Positions 1-6,317 of a DNA stretch of 13,471 bases are shown one piece after another. The position numbers and the translations under genes are program-made. The notes beneath the pieces were generated by a model. The model did not search any database and was not told the DNA's origin. It saw nothing but the letters and a program-made list of their open reading frames with translations. The stretch comes from CAZAMI01 sp964627805 (lineage in GTDB: Archaea; Thermoproteota; Thermoprotei_A; Sulfolobales; NBVN01): the NCBI GenBank assembly GCA_964627805.1, contig CAZVLA010000027.1:1-13471 (forward strand), given 5' to 3'. How positions within the stretch are numbered: the stretch's first letter is position 1; each line of letters starts with the position of its first letter.

Positions 1-660
1 GTAGGCAGTAATTACCTTAGTCTTGGGGTCCTCAGCTAAGTACTCAATAAGTTCATACTCCTTAACGTCGGCTGCATTGCCGTAGCTAATGAACTTACTC
101 ATACCTATCCCAGCTAAGCCCATCCAATCAAGTATTGCCGCTCCCAAAGCACCAGACTGAGATATGAACGCAATAACCCCCGGCTTAGGCTTTAACTGCT
201 TCTCTGAAGGGTTGAATATAGTGTCTAGTCCTGTATGTGCGTCATATATACCTAAACAGTTAGGTCCTATCATCCTCATTCCGTACTTCCTAACGACCTC
301 AACTAACCTACGCTCAAGCTCAGCACCTTCAGGACCTACCTCCTTAAAACCAGCTGAAATAACGAGTAGTGCCTTAACACCCTTCTTACCGCAGTCATCA
401 GCCACCTTAGGAACTACCTTAGCCGGGACGGCAATAACTGCTAAGTCAACCTCATCAGGTATCTCAAGTACCGACTTAAAGCACTTAAGACCGAATACTT
501 GATCATACTTAATATTAACTGGGTATATCCTACCCTTAAACCTCTCAAGTAGGTTAGTCATGATTGCTCTACCTATAGTTCCGGGCTTCTCTGAAGCACC
601 AACAACAGCTATGGAACGAGCCTCAAAGAAGTGCCTTAATTTACTGACGTCATAATTCAT
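1..660 (-). CDS. ADP-forming acetyl/acyl-CoA synthetase, alpha (CoA-binding) chain, 5' part only
   Basis: Translating the minus strand from ATG at 660-658 gives 220 open residues that run off the left edge, so the C-terminus is missing. It begins MNYDVSKLRHFFEARSIAVV, followed by GASEKPGTIGRAIMTNL, the CoA-binding Rossmann-like domain of NDP-forming acyl-CoA synthetases. Further on are MIGPNCLGIYD and ISQSGALGAAILDW, hallmarks of the succinyl-CoA-synthetase-like domain. The family converts acyl-CoA, ADP and phosphate to acid, CoA and ATP in the cytoplasm and is the main substrate-level ATP step of peptide- or sugar-fermenting archaea. A GAGGAAGGTG ribosome binding site lies 6 nt before the ATG. 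It is divergent from the pyruvate oxidoreductase operon, whose product acetyl-CoA is the likely substrate. Whether a beta chain is fused or separate cannot be seen. Family assignment is firm; acyl specificity is inferred. Confidence 0.93.
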   Translation of the reverse strand, partial: MNYDVSKLRHFFEARSIAVVGASEKPGTIGRAIMTNLLERFKGRIYPVNIKYDQVFGLKCFKSVLEIPDEVDLAVIAVPAKVVPKVADDCGKKGVKALLVISAGFKEVGPEGAELERRLVEVVRKYGMRMIGPNCLGIYDAHTGLDTIFNPSEKQLKPKPGVIAFISQSGALGAAILDWMGLAGIGMSKFISYGNAADVKEYELIEYLAEDPKTKVITAY

Positions 661-697
661 GACTAACACCTTCCTCAAGGATGTAGTAAGCGAGATA

Positions 698-711
698 CTT
701 ATTTACCTTTA
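698..711 (-). promoter_or_regulatory. Probable BRE/TATA promoter of the acyl-CoA synthetase gene
   Basis: On the minus strand the stretch reads AAAGGTAAATAAG: a purine-rich BRE-like AAAGG followed by TAAATAAG. Its centre is about 42 nt upstream of the ATG, which would put the transcript start near 675 and leave a short leader of about 15 nt holding the GGTG ribosome binding site. This is a pattern match only. Confidence 0.45.
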
Positions 712-811
712 GTACTATTGAAGTAGATAAATCACTAATATTTCTTTACTCATATATCTCATTATCGAGAATGAATATTAAGTTTTAGTAAGTATATAGT
801 AGAGTGGATAC

Positions 812-829
812 TAAGCACCTTGGTGCTTA
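812..829. repeat. 8+2+8 inverted repeat in the divergent promoter region
   Basis: TAAGCACC-TT-GGTGCTTA is a perfect inverted repeat, in the gap between the acyl-CoA synthetase and por genes. A TATA-like AGTATATAGT lies about 20 nt before it on the plus strand. The shape suits a dimeric regulator binding site. It is about 150 nt from the synthetase start and 230 nt from porC. Confidence 0.5.
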
Positions 830-997
830 CAAGATAACTAAGGGGAGGGATTACAATAGTAAGCTAATACTTACAACGAAGATTACCTAAGATACGCGCT
901 TCTAATGAGGAGCTTAGTGTGGTTCCTTGGTTTTAGTACTTCAGATAGGTATTAATGAGTTCTATAGTGCGTTATTCCTTATTTATCTTTGTGTAAG

Positions 998-1008
998 CTT
1001 TTATTCTA
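998..1008 (+). promoter_or_regulatory. Probable TATA box of the por operon
   Basis: AAGCTTTTATTC resembles an archaeal BRE plus box A. Its centre near 1002 predicts a transcript start near 1028, about 33 nt before the porC ATG. The strong GGGGGTGGTGAT ribosome binding site (1041-1052) would then lie inside the leader. Confidence 0.5.
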
Positions 1009-1060
1009 ATCCGGCATAGTTATTTTGTGAAGTTAATGGTGGGGGTGGTGATGGGTATTG

Positions 1061-1618
1061 ATGATTGAGATTAGGTGGCACGGGCGTGGAGGCCAAGGTG
1101 CTTGGACCGCCTCAAATATTCTGGCGATGGCTGCGTTACTTGACGGTAAGCATGTTCAGAGCTTCCCAGCGTTCGGTCCTGAGAGGGCCGGCGCTCCTGT
1201 GCTAGCGTTTACTAGGATTAGTGATGAACCTATTGAGATACACAGCATGATTTACGAGCCTGACGTTGTAGTGGTTCTTGACCCTACGTTACTAGCTTCA
1301 GTTAATGTCGTTGAGGGTCTCAAGAAGGGGGGTACTATAGTGATTAATTACGATGGTTCCCCGGAGGAGCTGTATAGTTCATTAGGTATTAGTAAGGGTG
1401 AGTATAAGGTATTCACTGTACCAGCTACGAAGTTAGCTATTGAGGTGCTGGGTAGGGCAATAACTAATACCGCAATGATTGGTGCGCTACTGAAGGCAGT
1501 ACCTCTAGTGAGTATGGAGAGCCTAGAGAAGGCTGTGAAGGCTAGGTTCTCAGGGAAGGTTGCTGAGGCTAACATCCAGTTAATAAAGAAGGCTTACGAA
1601 TCAACTAGGGAGGTGTAA
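1061..1618 (+). CDS. porC: Pyruvate:ferredoxin oxidoreductase, gamma subunit
   Basis: 185 residues starting MIEIRWHGRGGQGAWTASNI, the glycine-rich opening of the 2-oxoacid:acceptor oxidoreductase gamma family, followed by FPAFGPERAGAPV and an EPDVVVVLD strand. The gamma subunit binds the CoA moiety and shapes the active site of the heterotetramer that oxidises pyruvate to acetyl-CoA, CO2 and reduced ferredoxin. ATG at 1061 is preferred over the in-frame TTG at 1058 because GGTGAT ends 8 nt before it; the ATG at 1051 hits a stop after five codons. It is the first gene of the porCDAB operon, and its last codons carry the ribosome binding site (GGGAGGTG) of porD, 3 nt downstream. Length is normal for the family. 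Confidence 0.96.
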   Translation: MIEIRWHGRGGQGAWTASNILAMAALLDGKHVQSFPAFGPERAGAPVLAFTRISDEPIEIHSMIYEPDVVVVLDPTLLASVNVVEGLKKGGTIVINYDGSPEELYSSLGISKGEYKVFTVPATKLAIEVLGRAITNTAMIGALLKAVPLVSMESLEKAVKARFSGKVAEANIQLIKKAYESTREV

Positions 1619-1621
1619 GTC

Positions 1622-1918
1622 ATGGCTCAAGCTAAGGAGCTTAAGGAACCCCGTGGGTGGAGGGACTTACCGCTATCCGCTCTACCGTACAAGCTGTCCC
1701 TAGAGTACAAGACTGGTGGTTGGAGGGCCTTCAGACCCGTAATTGATCAGAGTAAGTGCGTTAAGTGCTTAATGTGCTGGCTCTACTGTCCTGAAATGGC
1801 TGTCCTATGGGATGGTGAGAAAGTTAGCATTAACCTCGACTACTGTAAGGGATGCGGCATATGCGCTAATGAATGCCCTGTTAAGGCAATAACAATGGTT
1901 CCTGAAACTAAGGAGTAG
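1622..1918 (+). CDS. porD: Pyruvate:ferredoxin oxidoreductase, delta (ferredoxin-like) subunit
   Basis: 98 residues with two complete [4Fe-4S] ferredoxin motifs. The first uses Cys46, 49, 52 and 56 (CVKCLMCWLYCP), the second Cys75, 78, 81 and 85 (CKGCGICANECP). The N-terminal 45 residues, including the GGWRAFRPVIDQSKC approach, match the archaeal PorD form. The subunit carries electrons from the thiamine diphosphate site in the beta subunit to external ferredoxin. Only 3 nt separate it from porC, and its TAG stop runs straight into GGGGTGGT, the ribosome binding site of porA. All eight cluster cysteines are present, so the protein should be functional. Confidence 0.96.
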   Translation: MAQAKELKEPRGWRDLPLSALPYKLSLEYKTGGWRAFRPVIDQSKCVKCLMCWLYCPEMAVLWDGEKVSINLDYCKGCGICANECPVKAITMVPETKE

Positions 1919-1931
1919 GGGGTGGTTGGTC

Positions 1932-3188
1932 GTGGTTAGTGTTAAGTCACCTAAGGTCCCTCCTGAAAAGCAGATTAAGATAGGTGTTAATGGTGATGAA
2001 GCAGTAGCTTACGCCGTTAAGCAGTCACTAGTTGATGTAGTAGCTGCTTACCCAATAACCCCCCAGACGATAATCGTTGAGAGATTCAGTGAGTTCGTAG
2101 CTAATGGTGAGGTACATACCGAGTTCGTACCTGTGGAGTCCGAGCACTCAGCAATGAGTGCTGTAGTAGGTGCTGCAGCTGCTGGTGCTAGGGCATTCAC
2201 AGCTACTGCTTCACAGGGATTAGCTCTTATGTGGGAGATACTCTACATAGCATCCTCACTAAGACTCCCGGTAGTGTTAGCGGTCGTTAATAGGGCATTA
2301 TCAGCACCTATCAACATACACTGCGACCACAGCGACGCTATGGGTATGAGGGATGCTGGGTGGATACAGTTGTTCGTTGAGAACTCGCAGGAGGCGTACG
2401 ACACTACTATTCAAGCATTTAAGATAGCTGAGGATCCGAACGTCCTATTACCAGTAGCTGTTAATCTAGACGGGTTCGTACTGAGTCACACACTAGAGGA
2501 CATATACATGCTACCTGATGAGGCCGTTCATGAATTCCTAGGTGGGTACCGCAAAGCACCTAAGACGTTCGTGGATTACTTAGGGAAGGAGGTTGAGGTT
2601 AAGTTAGATCCTGCTAACCCACTAACCTTCGGTCCTCTAGACCTATATGACTACTACTTCGAGCATAAGATGCCTCAAGTAGAGGCTATGAAGAGGGCTA
2701 AGGACGTAGTTAAGAAGGTTAATGAGGAGTGGTACGAGTTAAGCGGTAGGAAGTACGGCGATGGAGTACTAGATACCTACGCTGTTGAGGATGCTGACGT
2801 AATAGTTACTGTCTTAGGTAGTACGGCAGGCACGGTTAGGCACGTAGTTAAGAAGTTAAGAGCTAAGGGTGAGAAGGTAGGTGTTGTGAGGATAAGGCTC
2901 TTCAGGCCATTCCCATTTGATGAGATTAGGGAGGTACTTAAGGGAGCTAAGGTAGTCGGTGTTATGGATAGGGCAATAAGCTTCGGTAGCTTCGGACCAT
3001 CATTCATGGAGATCTCAACAGCGCTATACAGCCTTAAGGAGAGGCCGTTACTAGTTAATTACGTCTACGGCTTAGGAGGTAGGGATGTCCCGCCATCACT
3101 TATTGAGAAAATGTTTGAGGAGCTACTAGCAGTAGCTAAGGAGGGTGAGGTGAAGGAGCCCCTCAAGTTCCTAGGTGTTAGGGAGTAG
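1932..3188 (+). CDS. porA: Pyruvate:ferredoxin oxidoreductase, alpha subunit
   Basis: 418 residues. The pyrimidine-binding domain opens with NGDEAVAYAVKQ and AYPITPQTIIVERF (YPITPQT at 40-46), then VPVESEHSAMSAVVGA with the conserved glutamate, then TATASQGLALMWE. NINCDHSD-like NIHCDHSD appears near residue 137, which favours a pyruvate enzyme over the branched-chain VOR type. The C-terminal half has the transketolase C-terminal-like fold (VVGVMDRAISFGSFGP). I chose GTG at 1932 rather than TTG at 1926 because GGGGTGG ends 6-7 nt upstream, the same spacing as in porB. It sits between porD (13 nt) and porB (12 nt). The pyruvate assignment is strong; related 2-oxoacids cannot be fully excluded. 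Confidence 0.95.
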   Translation: MVSVKSPKVPPEKQIKIGVNGDEAVAYAVKQSLVDVVAAYPITPQTIIVERFSEFVANGEVHTEFVPVESEHSAMSAVVGAAAAGARAFTATASQGLALMWEILYIASSLRLPVVLAVVNRALSAPINIHCDHSDAMGMRDAGWIQLFVENSQEAYDTTIQAFKIAEDPNVLLPVAVNLDGFVLSHTLEDIYMLPDEAVHEFLGGYRKAPKTFVDYLGKEVEVKLDPANPLTFGPLDLYDYYFEHKMPQVEAMKRAKDVVKKVNEEWYELSGRKYGDGVLDTYAVEDADVIVTVLGSTAGTVRHVVKKLRAKGEKVGVVRIRLFRPFPFDEIREVLKGAKVVGVMDRAISFGSFGPSFMEISTALYSLKERPLLVNYVYGLGGRDVPPSLIEKMFEELLAVAKEGEVKEPLKFLGVRE

Positions 3189-3200
3189 GGGGTGGTAGTC

Positions 3201-4226
3201 ATGGCTTCCTCAAGTCCCTACAGGTTAATCAAGTTCGAGCCCGGTAAGAAGGTTGAGTTACCTCTTAAGCTAAACCTTAGGGAGTTAGCTAAGGAGAGAG
3301 CATGCGCTGTACTACCTGGCCACAGGTTATGTGCTGGGTGTGCGGCGCCTATAATAGTTAAGTTACTTAGCTTCGCTATGAGGGGGCCTACAGTAGTAGC
3401 TAACGCTACTGGGTGCTTAGAGGTAGCTACTACGATCTTCCCATTCACTAGCTGGGCAATACCGTGGATTCACGTAGCGTTCGAGAACGCGGCTTCAGTA
3501 GCTAGTGGTGTTGAGTCTGCCTTAAAGGCTATGAAGAAGACCGGTAGGTTGCCCTACGACTTCATTGATGTAGTAGCTATAGGTGGTGATGGAGGTACCT
3601 ACGACATAGGCTTCCAAGCATTAAGCGGTATGGCTGAGAGAGGTCATAAGGTACTCTACCTACTCTACGATAATGAGGCGTACATGAACACAGGTATCCA
3701 GAGGAGTGGAGGCACACCTCAGTTCGCTTGGACAACCACTAGCCCCGTGGGTAAGGTAATACCTGGTAAGACACAGCCTAAGAAGCCCATAGCTGATATC
3801 ATGGTAGCTCATAGGATACCCTACGTAGCTACCTTAACACCTGCTCACTGGGTAGATGCTATTAAGAAGTTCAGGAGGGCATTAGAGACTAACGGACCTA
3901 CATTCATTCACGCACTAAGCCCATGCACTAGGGGTTGGAGGTTCGACACGAGTAAGACCATAGAAATATGTAAGAGAGCTGTAGATACTTGCTACTTCCC
4001 ACTATGGGAGTACGTACTAGGTGAGGGATACAAACTAACTGACCGCTCCCTAGCCATAGCTAAGAACCCGAACCTCAAGCAACCTGTCGAGAAGTTCCTT
4101 GAGTTACAGGGTAGGTACAGGCACTTACTGAAGCCCGAGAATAGGGAGTTACTGAAGAGGATCCAGGAGTACGTTGATGCTGTTTGGGAGGACCTCCTAG
4201 AGAGGGCAGTAAACGCTCCTAAGTAG
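3201..4226 (+). CDS. porB: Pyruvate:ferredoxin oxidoreductase, beta (thiamine diphosphate) subunit
   Basis: 341 residues. GHRLCAGCAAP supplies Cys44 and Cys47, ATGCLE Cys72 and SPCTRGW Cys242, the usual four ligands of the PorB [4Fe-4S] cluster. The thiamine diphosphate/magnesium motif starts at GGDGGTYDIG (GDG at 129-131) and ends in YDNEAYMNTG (157-165). The subunit performs decarboxylation of pyruvate. ATG at 3201 is chosen over the in-frame GTG at 3192 because that GTG is part of the ribosome binding site GGGGGTGGT (3188-3196). It is the last por gene; a T5 run lies 22 nt after the stop. Confidence 0.96.
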   Translation: MASSSPYRLIKFEPGKKVELPLKLNLRELAKERACAVLPGHRLCAGCAAPIIVKLLSFAMRGPTVVANATGCLEVATTIFPFTSWAIPWIHVAFENAASVASGVESALKAMKKTGRLPYDFIDVVAIGGDGGTYDIGFQALSGMAERGHKVLYLLYDNEAYMNTGIQRSGGTPQFAWTTTSPVGKVIPGKTQPKKPIADIMVAHRIPYVATLTPAHWVDAIKKFRRALETNGPTFIHALSPCTRGWRFDTSKTIEICKRAVDTCYFPLWEYVLGEGYKLTDRSLAIAKNPNLKQPVEKFLELQGRYRHLLKPENRELLKRIQEYVDAVWEDLLERAVNAPK

Positions 4227-4247
4227 GGTTAGGTCAAAATTAACGTA

Positions 4248-4252
4248 TTTTT
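4248..4252 (+). terminator. Poly-T terminator after porB
   Basis: A TTTTT run 22 nt past the porB stop, in an A/T-rich setting with no strong hairpin. Archaeal RNA polymerase terminates at such T tracts. Supported by position only. Confidence 0.4.
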
Positions 4253-4326
4253 AAAGTACCTTAACCTAAGCATCAAGATAATTTACGTTACTTAATAAAA
4301 GCCTAACAGTGGCTTTATTAGTAGTA

Positions 4327-4337
4327 CATAAATATAT
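4327..4337 (+). promoter_or_regulatory. Probable TATA box of the roadblock gene
   Basis: CATAAATATAT has its centre about 20 nt before the ATG at 4352, the distance expected for a leaderless or nearly leaderless transcript. Additional TATA-like stretches (TTAATAAAA near 4291, CTTTATTA near 4313) could serve instead and would give a leader that includes GGTG at 4342-4345. Confidence 0.45.
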
Positions 4338-4351
4338 TCTTGGTGCCCAAC

Positions 4352-4708
4352 ATGGCTGCAACACCTCTTAGGTCAGTACTCATGGACTTCACTAGGATTG
4401 AGGGTGTGCAGGGAGTAGCTATAGTGTCTAAGGATGGATTCATAGTTGATAGTGTGATATCCGGTGGGTTCGATCCTGAAGCATTAGCTGCTATGGTCAC
4501 TACCTTAGCAGGTACAGCCACTAGGATATCTGAGGAGTTAAGGTTCGGTGACTTAGATATACTGATTGGTGAGTACAGGAATAACTACCTACTGCTTGAG
4601 GACTTAGGTGAGGCTTACTTAGTAGTAATAGCTGATAAGAGAGCTATACTAGGTAGGGTTAGGTACGAAGTTAGGAAGCAGAGGGATAGGGTTAGGGCTG
4701 CTCTCTAA
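4352..4708 (+). CDS. Roadblock/LC7 domain protein (MglB-like)
   Basis: 118 residues that form a single roadblock/LC7 domain. Its signature is FTRIEGVQGVAIVSKDGFIV (residues 13-32), followed by the helix EALAAMVTTLAGTATRISEEL and paired strands DLDILIGEYRNNYLLLEDL and AYLVVIADKRAILG. Roadblock proteins dimerise and act as regulators or scaffolds of small Ras-like GTPases (MglB with MglA in bacteria); the archaeal ones are mostly uncharacterised. No GTPase gene is visible in this window. ATG at 4352 is chosen because the domain starts right after it; TTG 4340 and GTG 4343 are in frame, but GTG 4343 lies in the GGTG ribosome binding site. It probably has its own promoter and ends with a T5 tract 12 nt after the stop. 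Confidence 0.88.
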   Translation: MAATPLRSVLMDFTRIEGVQGVAIVSKDGFIVDSVISGGFDPEALAAMVTTLAGTATRISEELRFGDLDILIGEYRNNYLLLEDLGEAYLVVIADKRAILGRVRYEVRKQRDRVRAAL

Positions 4709-4719
4709 TAGTTAAGTAA

Positions 4720-4724
4720 TTTTT
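4720..4724 (+). terminator. Poly-T terminator after the roadblock gene
   Basis: TTTTT begins 12 nt after the TAA stop. Together with the 254-nt gap to the next gene it suggests the roadblock gene is a separate transcript. Confidence 0.4.
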
Positions 4725-4804
4725 AATCATTAATTCATTAAGTAGGGGGTTCTTAGTACTTAATTAACTACTACAGCTGTCCGCACTCTATATTTTAAAT
4801 TGTG

Positions 4805-4816
4805 TGCTTTAAAGCA
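4805..4816. repeat. 12-bp perfect palindrome upstream of the V4R gene
   Basis: TGCTTTAAAGCA is self-complementary and lies about 150 nt upstream of the V4R start. A second short inverted repeat, GGATA-CCC-TATCC, follows at 4827-4839. The A/T-rich gap 4709-4962 shows no other structure and no gene. These may be regulator sites, though 12-bp palindromes also occur by chance. Confidence 0.3.
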
Positions 4817-4910
4817 TCTATACTTAGGATACCCTATCCATATATACATTATCTTAAATAAACTAAGTTACTCAAGTATTGAGGCACTAAAGATGCGCTA
4901 ATAAATTAGT

Positions 4911-4927
4911 TATTTAATATTTAATTA
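4911..4927 (+). promoter_or_regulatory. Probable TATA region of the V4R gene
   Basis: TATTTAATATTTAATTA is a strong A/T box whose centre predicts a transcript start near 4945, about 18 nt before the ATG. The leader holds only a weak GGGTAA ribosome binding site, so initiation may be close to leaderless. Confidence 0.45.
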
Positions 4928-4962
4928 ACTTCCTAAGCGAGTTAGAACTTGGGTAATGAATT

Positions 4963-5532
4963 ATGTCTCTTGACGATATTAATGAAGTAATCCGTAAGTA
5001 TCGTGAGCAGGCTATGGCTGAAATACGTGGTGAGAGGTCATTAAGGCCTAAGGTAGCGTCCTATACGACGCTAGACTTCCTAAATCCTGCGAGACCTACG
5101 TTATCTAGCTTAAGTAAGGACGACACTAAGTACGTAATTAACTTTAGGTTAGTTAGGTGGTCTAAGCTGGAGAATATAGTCGGCATCTCAGCATCTAACG
5201 TGCTTTGGTACAACGCCGGTAAGTCCTTAGGGGAGTTAGTCGTTGATAAGGGAGTCATTAAGGATGTCGACTCCTTCATTAAGTTCGTAGTTGATCAGAG
5301 GATAGGGCTCGTCGACGTAATTAGTGAGTCAAATAATAAGTTAAGGATCCACGTATACGAGTGTATTACCTGTAGCGGAATACCTAACGTAGGTAGGGTT
5401 ACGTGCTACTTCGAAGGTGGGTTAATAGCTGGTGTCTTAGGTAGGTTAATGGGTAGGAGGGCTAAGGCTATTGAAACACACTGCTGGGGTACTGGGTACA
5501 GCTTCTGTGGATTCGACGTAATTATTGAGTAG
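4963..5532 (+). CDS. V4R domain protein (predicted hydrocarbon-binding, Bet3-related fold)
   Basis: 189 residues. Residues 62-95 (RLVRWSKLENIVGISASNVL, then WYNAGKSLGELVV) form the helical front of the V4R fold. Residues 132-188 are the signature end: ECITCSGIPNVGRVTCYFEG, GLIAGVLGRLMG, ETHCWGTGYSFCGFDV. Cys134, 137, 148, 174 and 182 with Glu171 and His173 are arranged as in V4R domains, where they are thought to bind metal or a small hydrophobic ligand. V4R domains occur in bacteriochlorophyll 4-vinyl reductase and in sensor proteins, and are proposed ancestors of the TRAPP subunit Bet3. The first 50 residues are charged and unassigned. It lies after a roadblock gene and 51 nt before a zinc-ribbon membrane protein. 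The ligand is unknown. Confidence 0.88.
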   Translation: MSLDDINEVIRKYREQAMAEIRGERSLRPKVASYTTLDFLNPARPTLSSLSKDDTKYVINFRLVRWSKLENIVGISASNVLWYNAGKSLGELVVDKGVIKDVDSFIKFVVDQRIGLVDVISESNNKLRIHVYECITCSGIPNVGRVTCYFEGGLIAGVLGRLMGRRAKAIETHCWGTGYSFCGFDVIIE

Positions 5533-5561
5533 TGATAGTCAACTTGATTAATCCTAACCAC

Positions 5562-5566
5562 TTTTT
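5562..5566 (+). terminator. T5 tract between the V4R and zinc-ribbon genes
   Basis: TTTTT, 29 nt after the V4R stop and 17 nt before the next ATG. It can be read as a leaky terminator or as part of a TATA-like TTTTTATTA for the next gene, though it is a little close to that start for a standard box A. Confidence 0.3.
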
Positions 5567-5583
5567 ATTATTAGGAGTTAATC

Positions 5584-6252
5584 ATGGCGTTAAGTGAGGG
5601 TAGGTTAGGTAAGGTATTCGAGGTTATTAAGTCATGGGGAGGCATTGAATTAGCCGCCTTATCACATGAGGGGCTCCTCTACGACTTCATAGGTAGGCGT
5701 GAAGAGGCTGAAGCATTAGCTGCTACGGCCCCTTCACTACTTAATGATGTTAAGAGGTCGATTAAGGGTAGTGAGTACGTACTCAGTGGCTCAGCTAATG
5801 AAGCAACCTTTACCTACGGAGGTGATGACTTCACGTTAGTGATTAGGGGTAGCAGAGGGGTAGTGTCGTCGTATGTAGACGTTATCCTACGCTTAATCTC
5901 AGGTAACACGATTAAGTGCCCATCATGCGGCACCGAATTAGATTCTAAGGTTGTTACGTGCCCTTCATGCGGACTTAAGCACCCCTTCACACTACCCTCA
6001 TGCCCTAGGTGCGGTGGCGGCTCTGTGTTCAGGAAATGCCCTAATTGCGGTACCTTAATTACTTATAGGGGGTTGAGGGTGGTTAAGGATAAGACACCAT
6101 TAGCTGTCTTCTCAGCTACTGCAGCAGCTATCTTAGGTTTAGGCTTCCTAATAAGTAACTTAGTCGTTGGTTTAGTAGGTGCGGGGGTAGTGGCTGTTGT
6201 TGGTGGTATTATGTGGTTCGCCGCACCCATACTCACGGTTTCTAGGAGGTGA
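5584..6252 (+). CDS. Membrane protein with roadblock-like N-domain and two double zinc ribbons
   Basis: 222 residues in three parts. Residues 1-105 have the strand/helix pattern of a degenerate roadblock/LC7 domain (GGIELAALSHEGLLYDFIG, then EAEALAATAPSLLNDVKRSI, then FTYGGDDFTLVIRGSRGVV); this assignment is inferred. Residues 111-157 carry four CxxC knuckles (Cys112/115, 126/129, 140/143, 152/155), enough for two zinc ribbons. Residues 174-216 form two hydrophobic helices ending in a short SRR tail, so the protein is probably anchored with its soluble part in the cytoplasm. GGAG lies 6 nt before the ATG. It follows the V4R gene by 51 nt and precedes an unrecognised gene by 65 nt. It may anchor the roadblock or V4R proteins to the membrane. 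No experimentally known homologue is recognised. Confidence 0.82.
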   Translation: MALSEGRLGKVFEVIKSWGGIELAALSHEGLLYDFIGRREEAEALAATAPSLLNDVKRSIKGSEYVLSGSANEATFTYGGDDFTLVIRGSRGVVSSYVDVILRLISGNTIKCPSCGTELDSKVVTCPSCGLKHPFTLPSCPRCGGGSVFRKCPNCGTLITYRGLRVVKDKTPLAVFSATAAAILGLGFLISNLVVGLVGAGVVAVVGGIMWFAAPILTVSRR

Positions 6253-6317
6253 AGTAAGCCATAACCTCACTCTTCCTATCTAGGGGGAGGACCGTAAGGA
6301 TTAGTGAGTGTAGGTAT

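Larger units (their letters stand above)
661..1060. other. 400-nt divergent intergenic region
   Basis: The region separates two divergent genes. It holds the synthetase promoter (about 698-711), the inverted repeat at 812-829, a weaker GTAAG/CTTAC repeat at 859-874, and the por promoter near 998-1008. The middle (830-960) has no supported gene. The longest plus-strand reading frame I noticed is 16 codons at 905-955, without a ribosome binding site. No tRNA or C/D-box RNA signature was seen. Confidence 0.5.

Noticed and set aside
164..502. Plus-strand open frame of 112 codons
   Set aside because: It is the antisense shadow of the acyl-CoA synthetase gene, whose product is clearly recognisable; the plus-strand product is Ser/Thr/Pro-rich with no domain.
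905..955. 16-codon frame MRSLVWFLGFSTSDRY in the divergent gap
   Set aside because: No ribosome binding site and too short to separate from chance.
1926..3188. 2-ketoisovalerate (VOR) rather than pyruvate oxidoreductase
   Set aside because: The separate alpha subunit has YPITPQT and NIHCDHSD features of the pyruvate type and the gene order is porCDAB; VOR remains a remote possibility.
1348..3448. Minus-strand open frames inside the por genes (1348-1575, 2777-3007, 3218-3448)
   Set aside because: They are antisense to confirmed por subunits and have low-complexity, domain-free products.
4318..5279. Minus-strand frames at 4318-4521 and 5061-5279
   Set aside because: Shadows of the roadblock and V4R genes.
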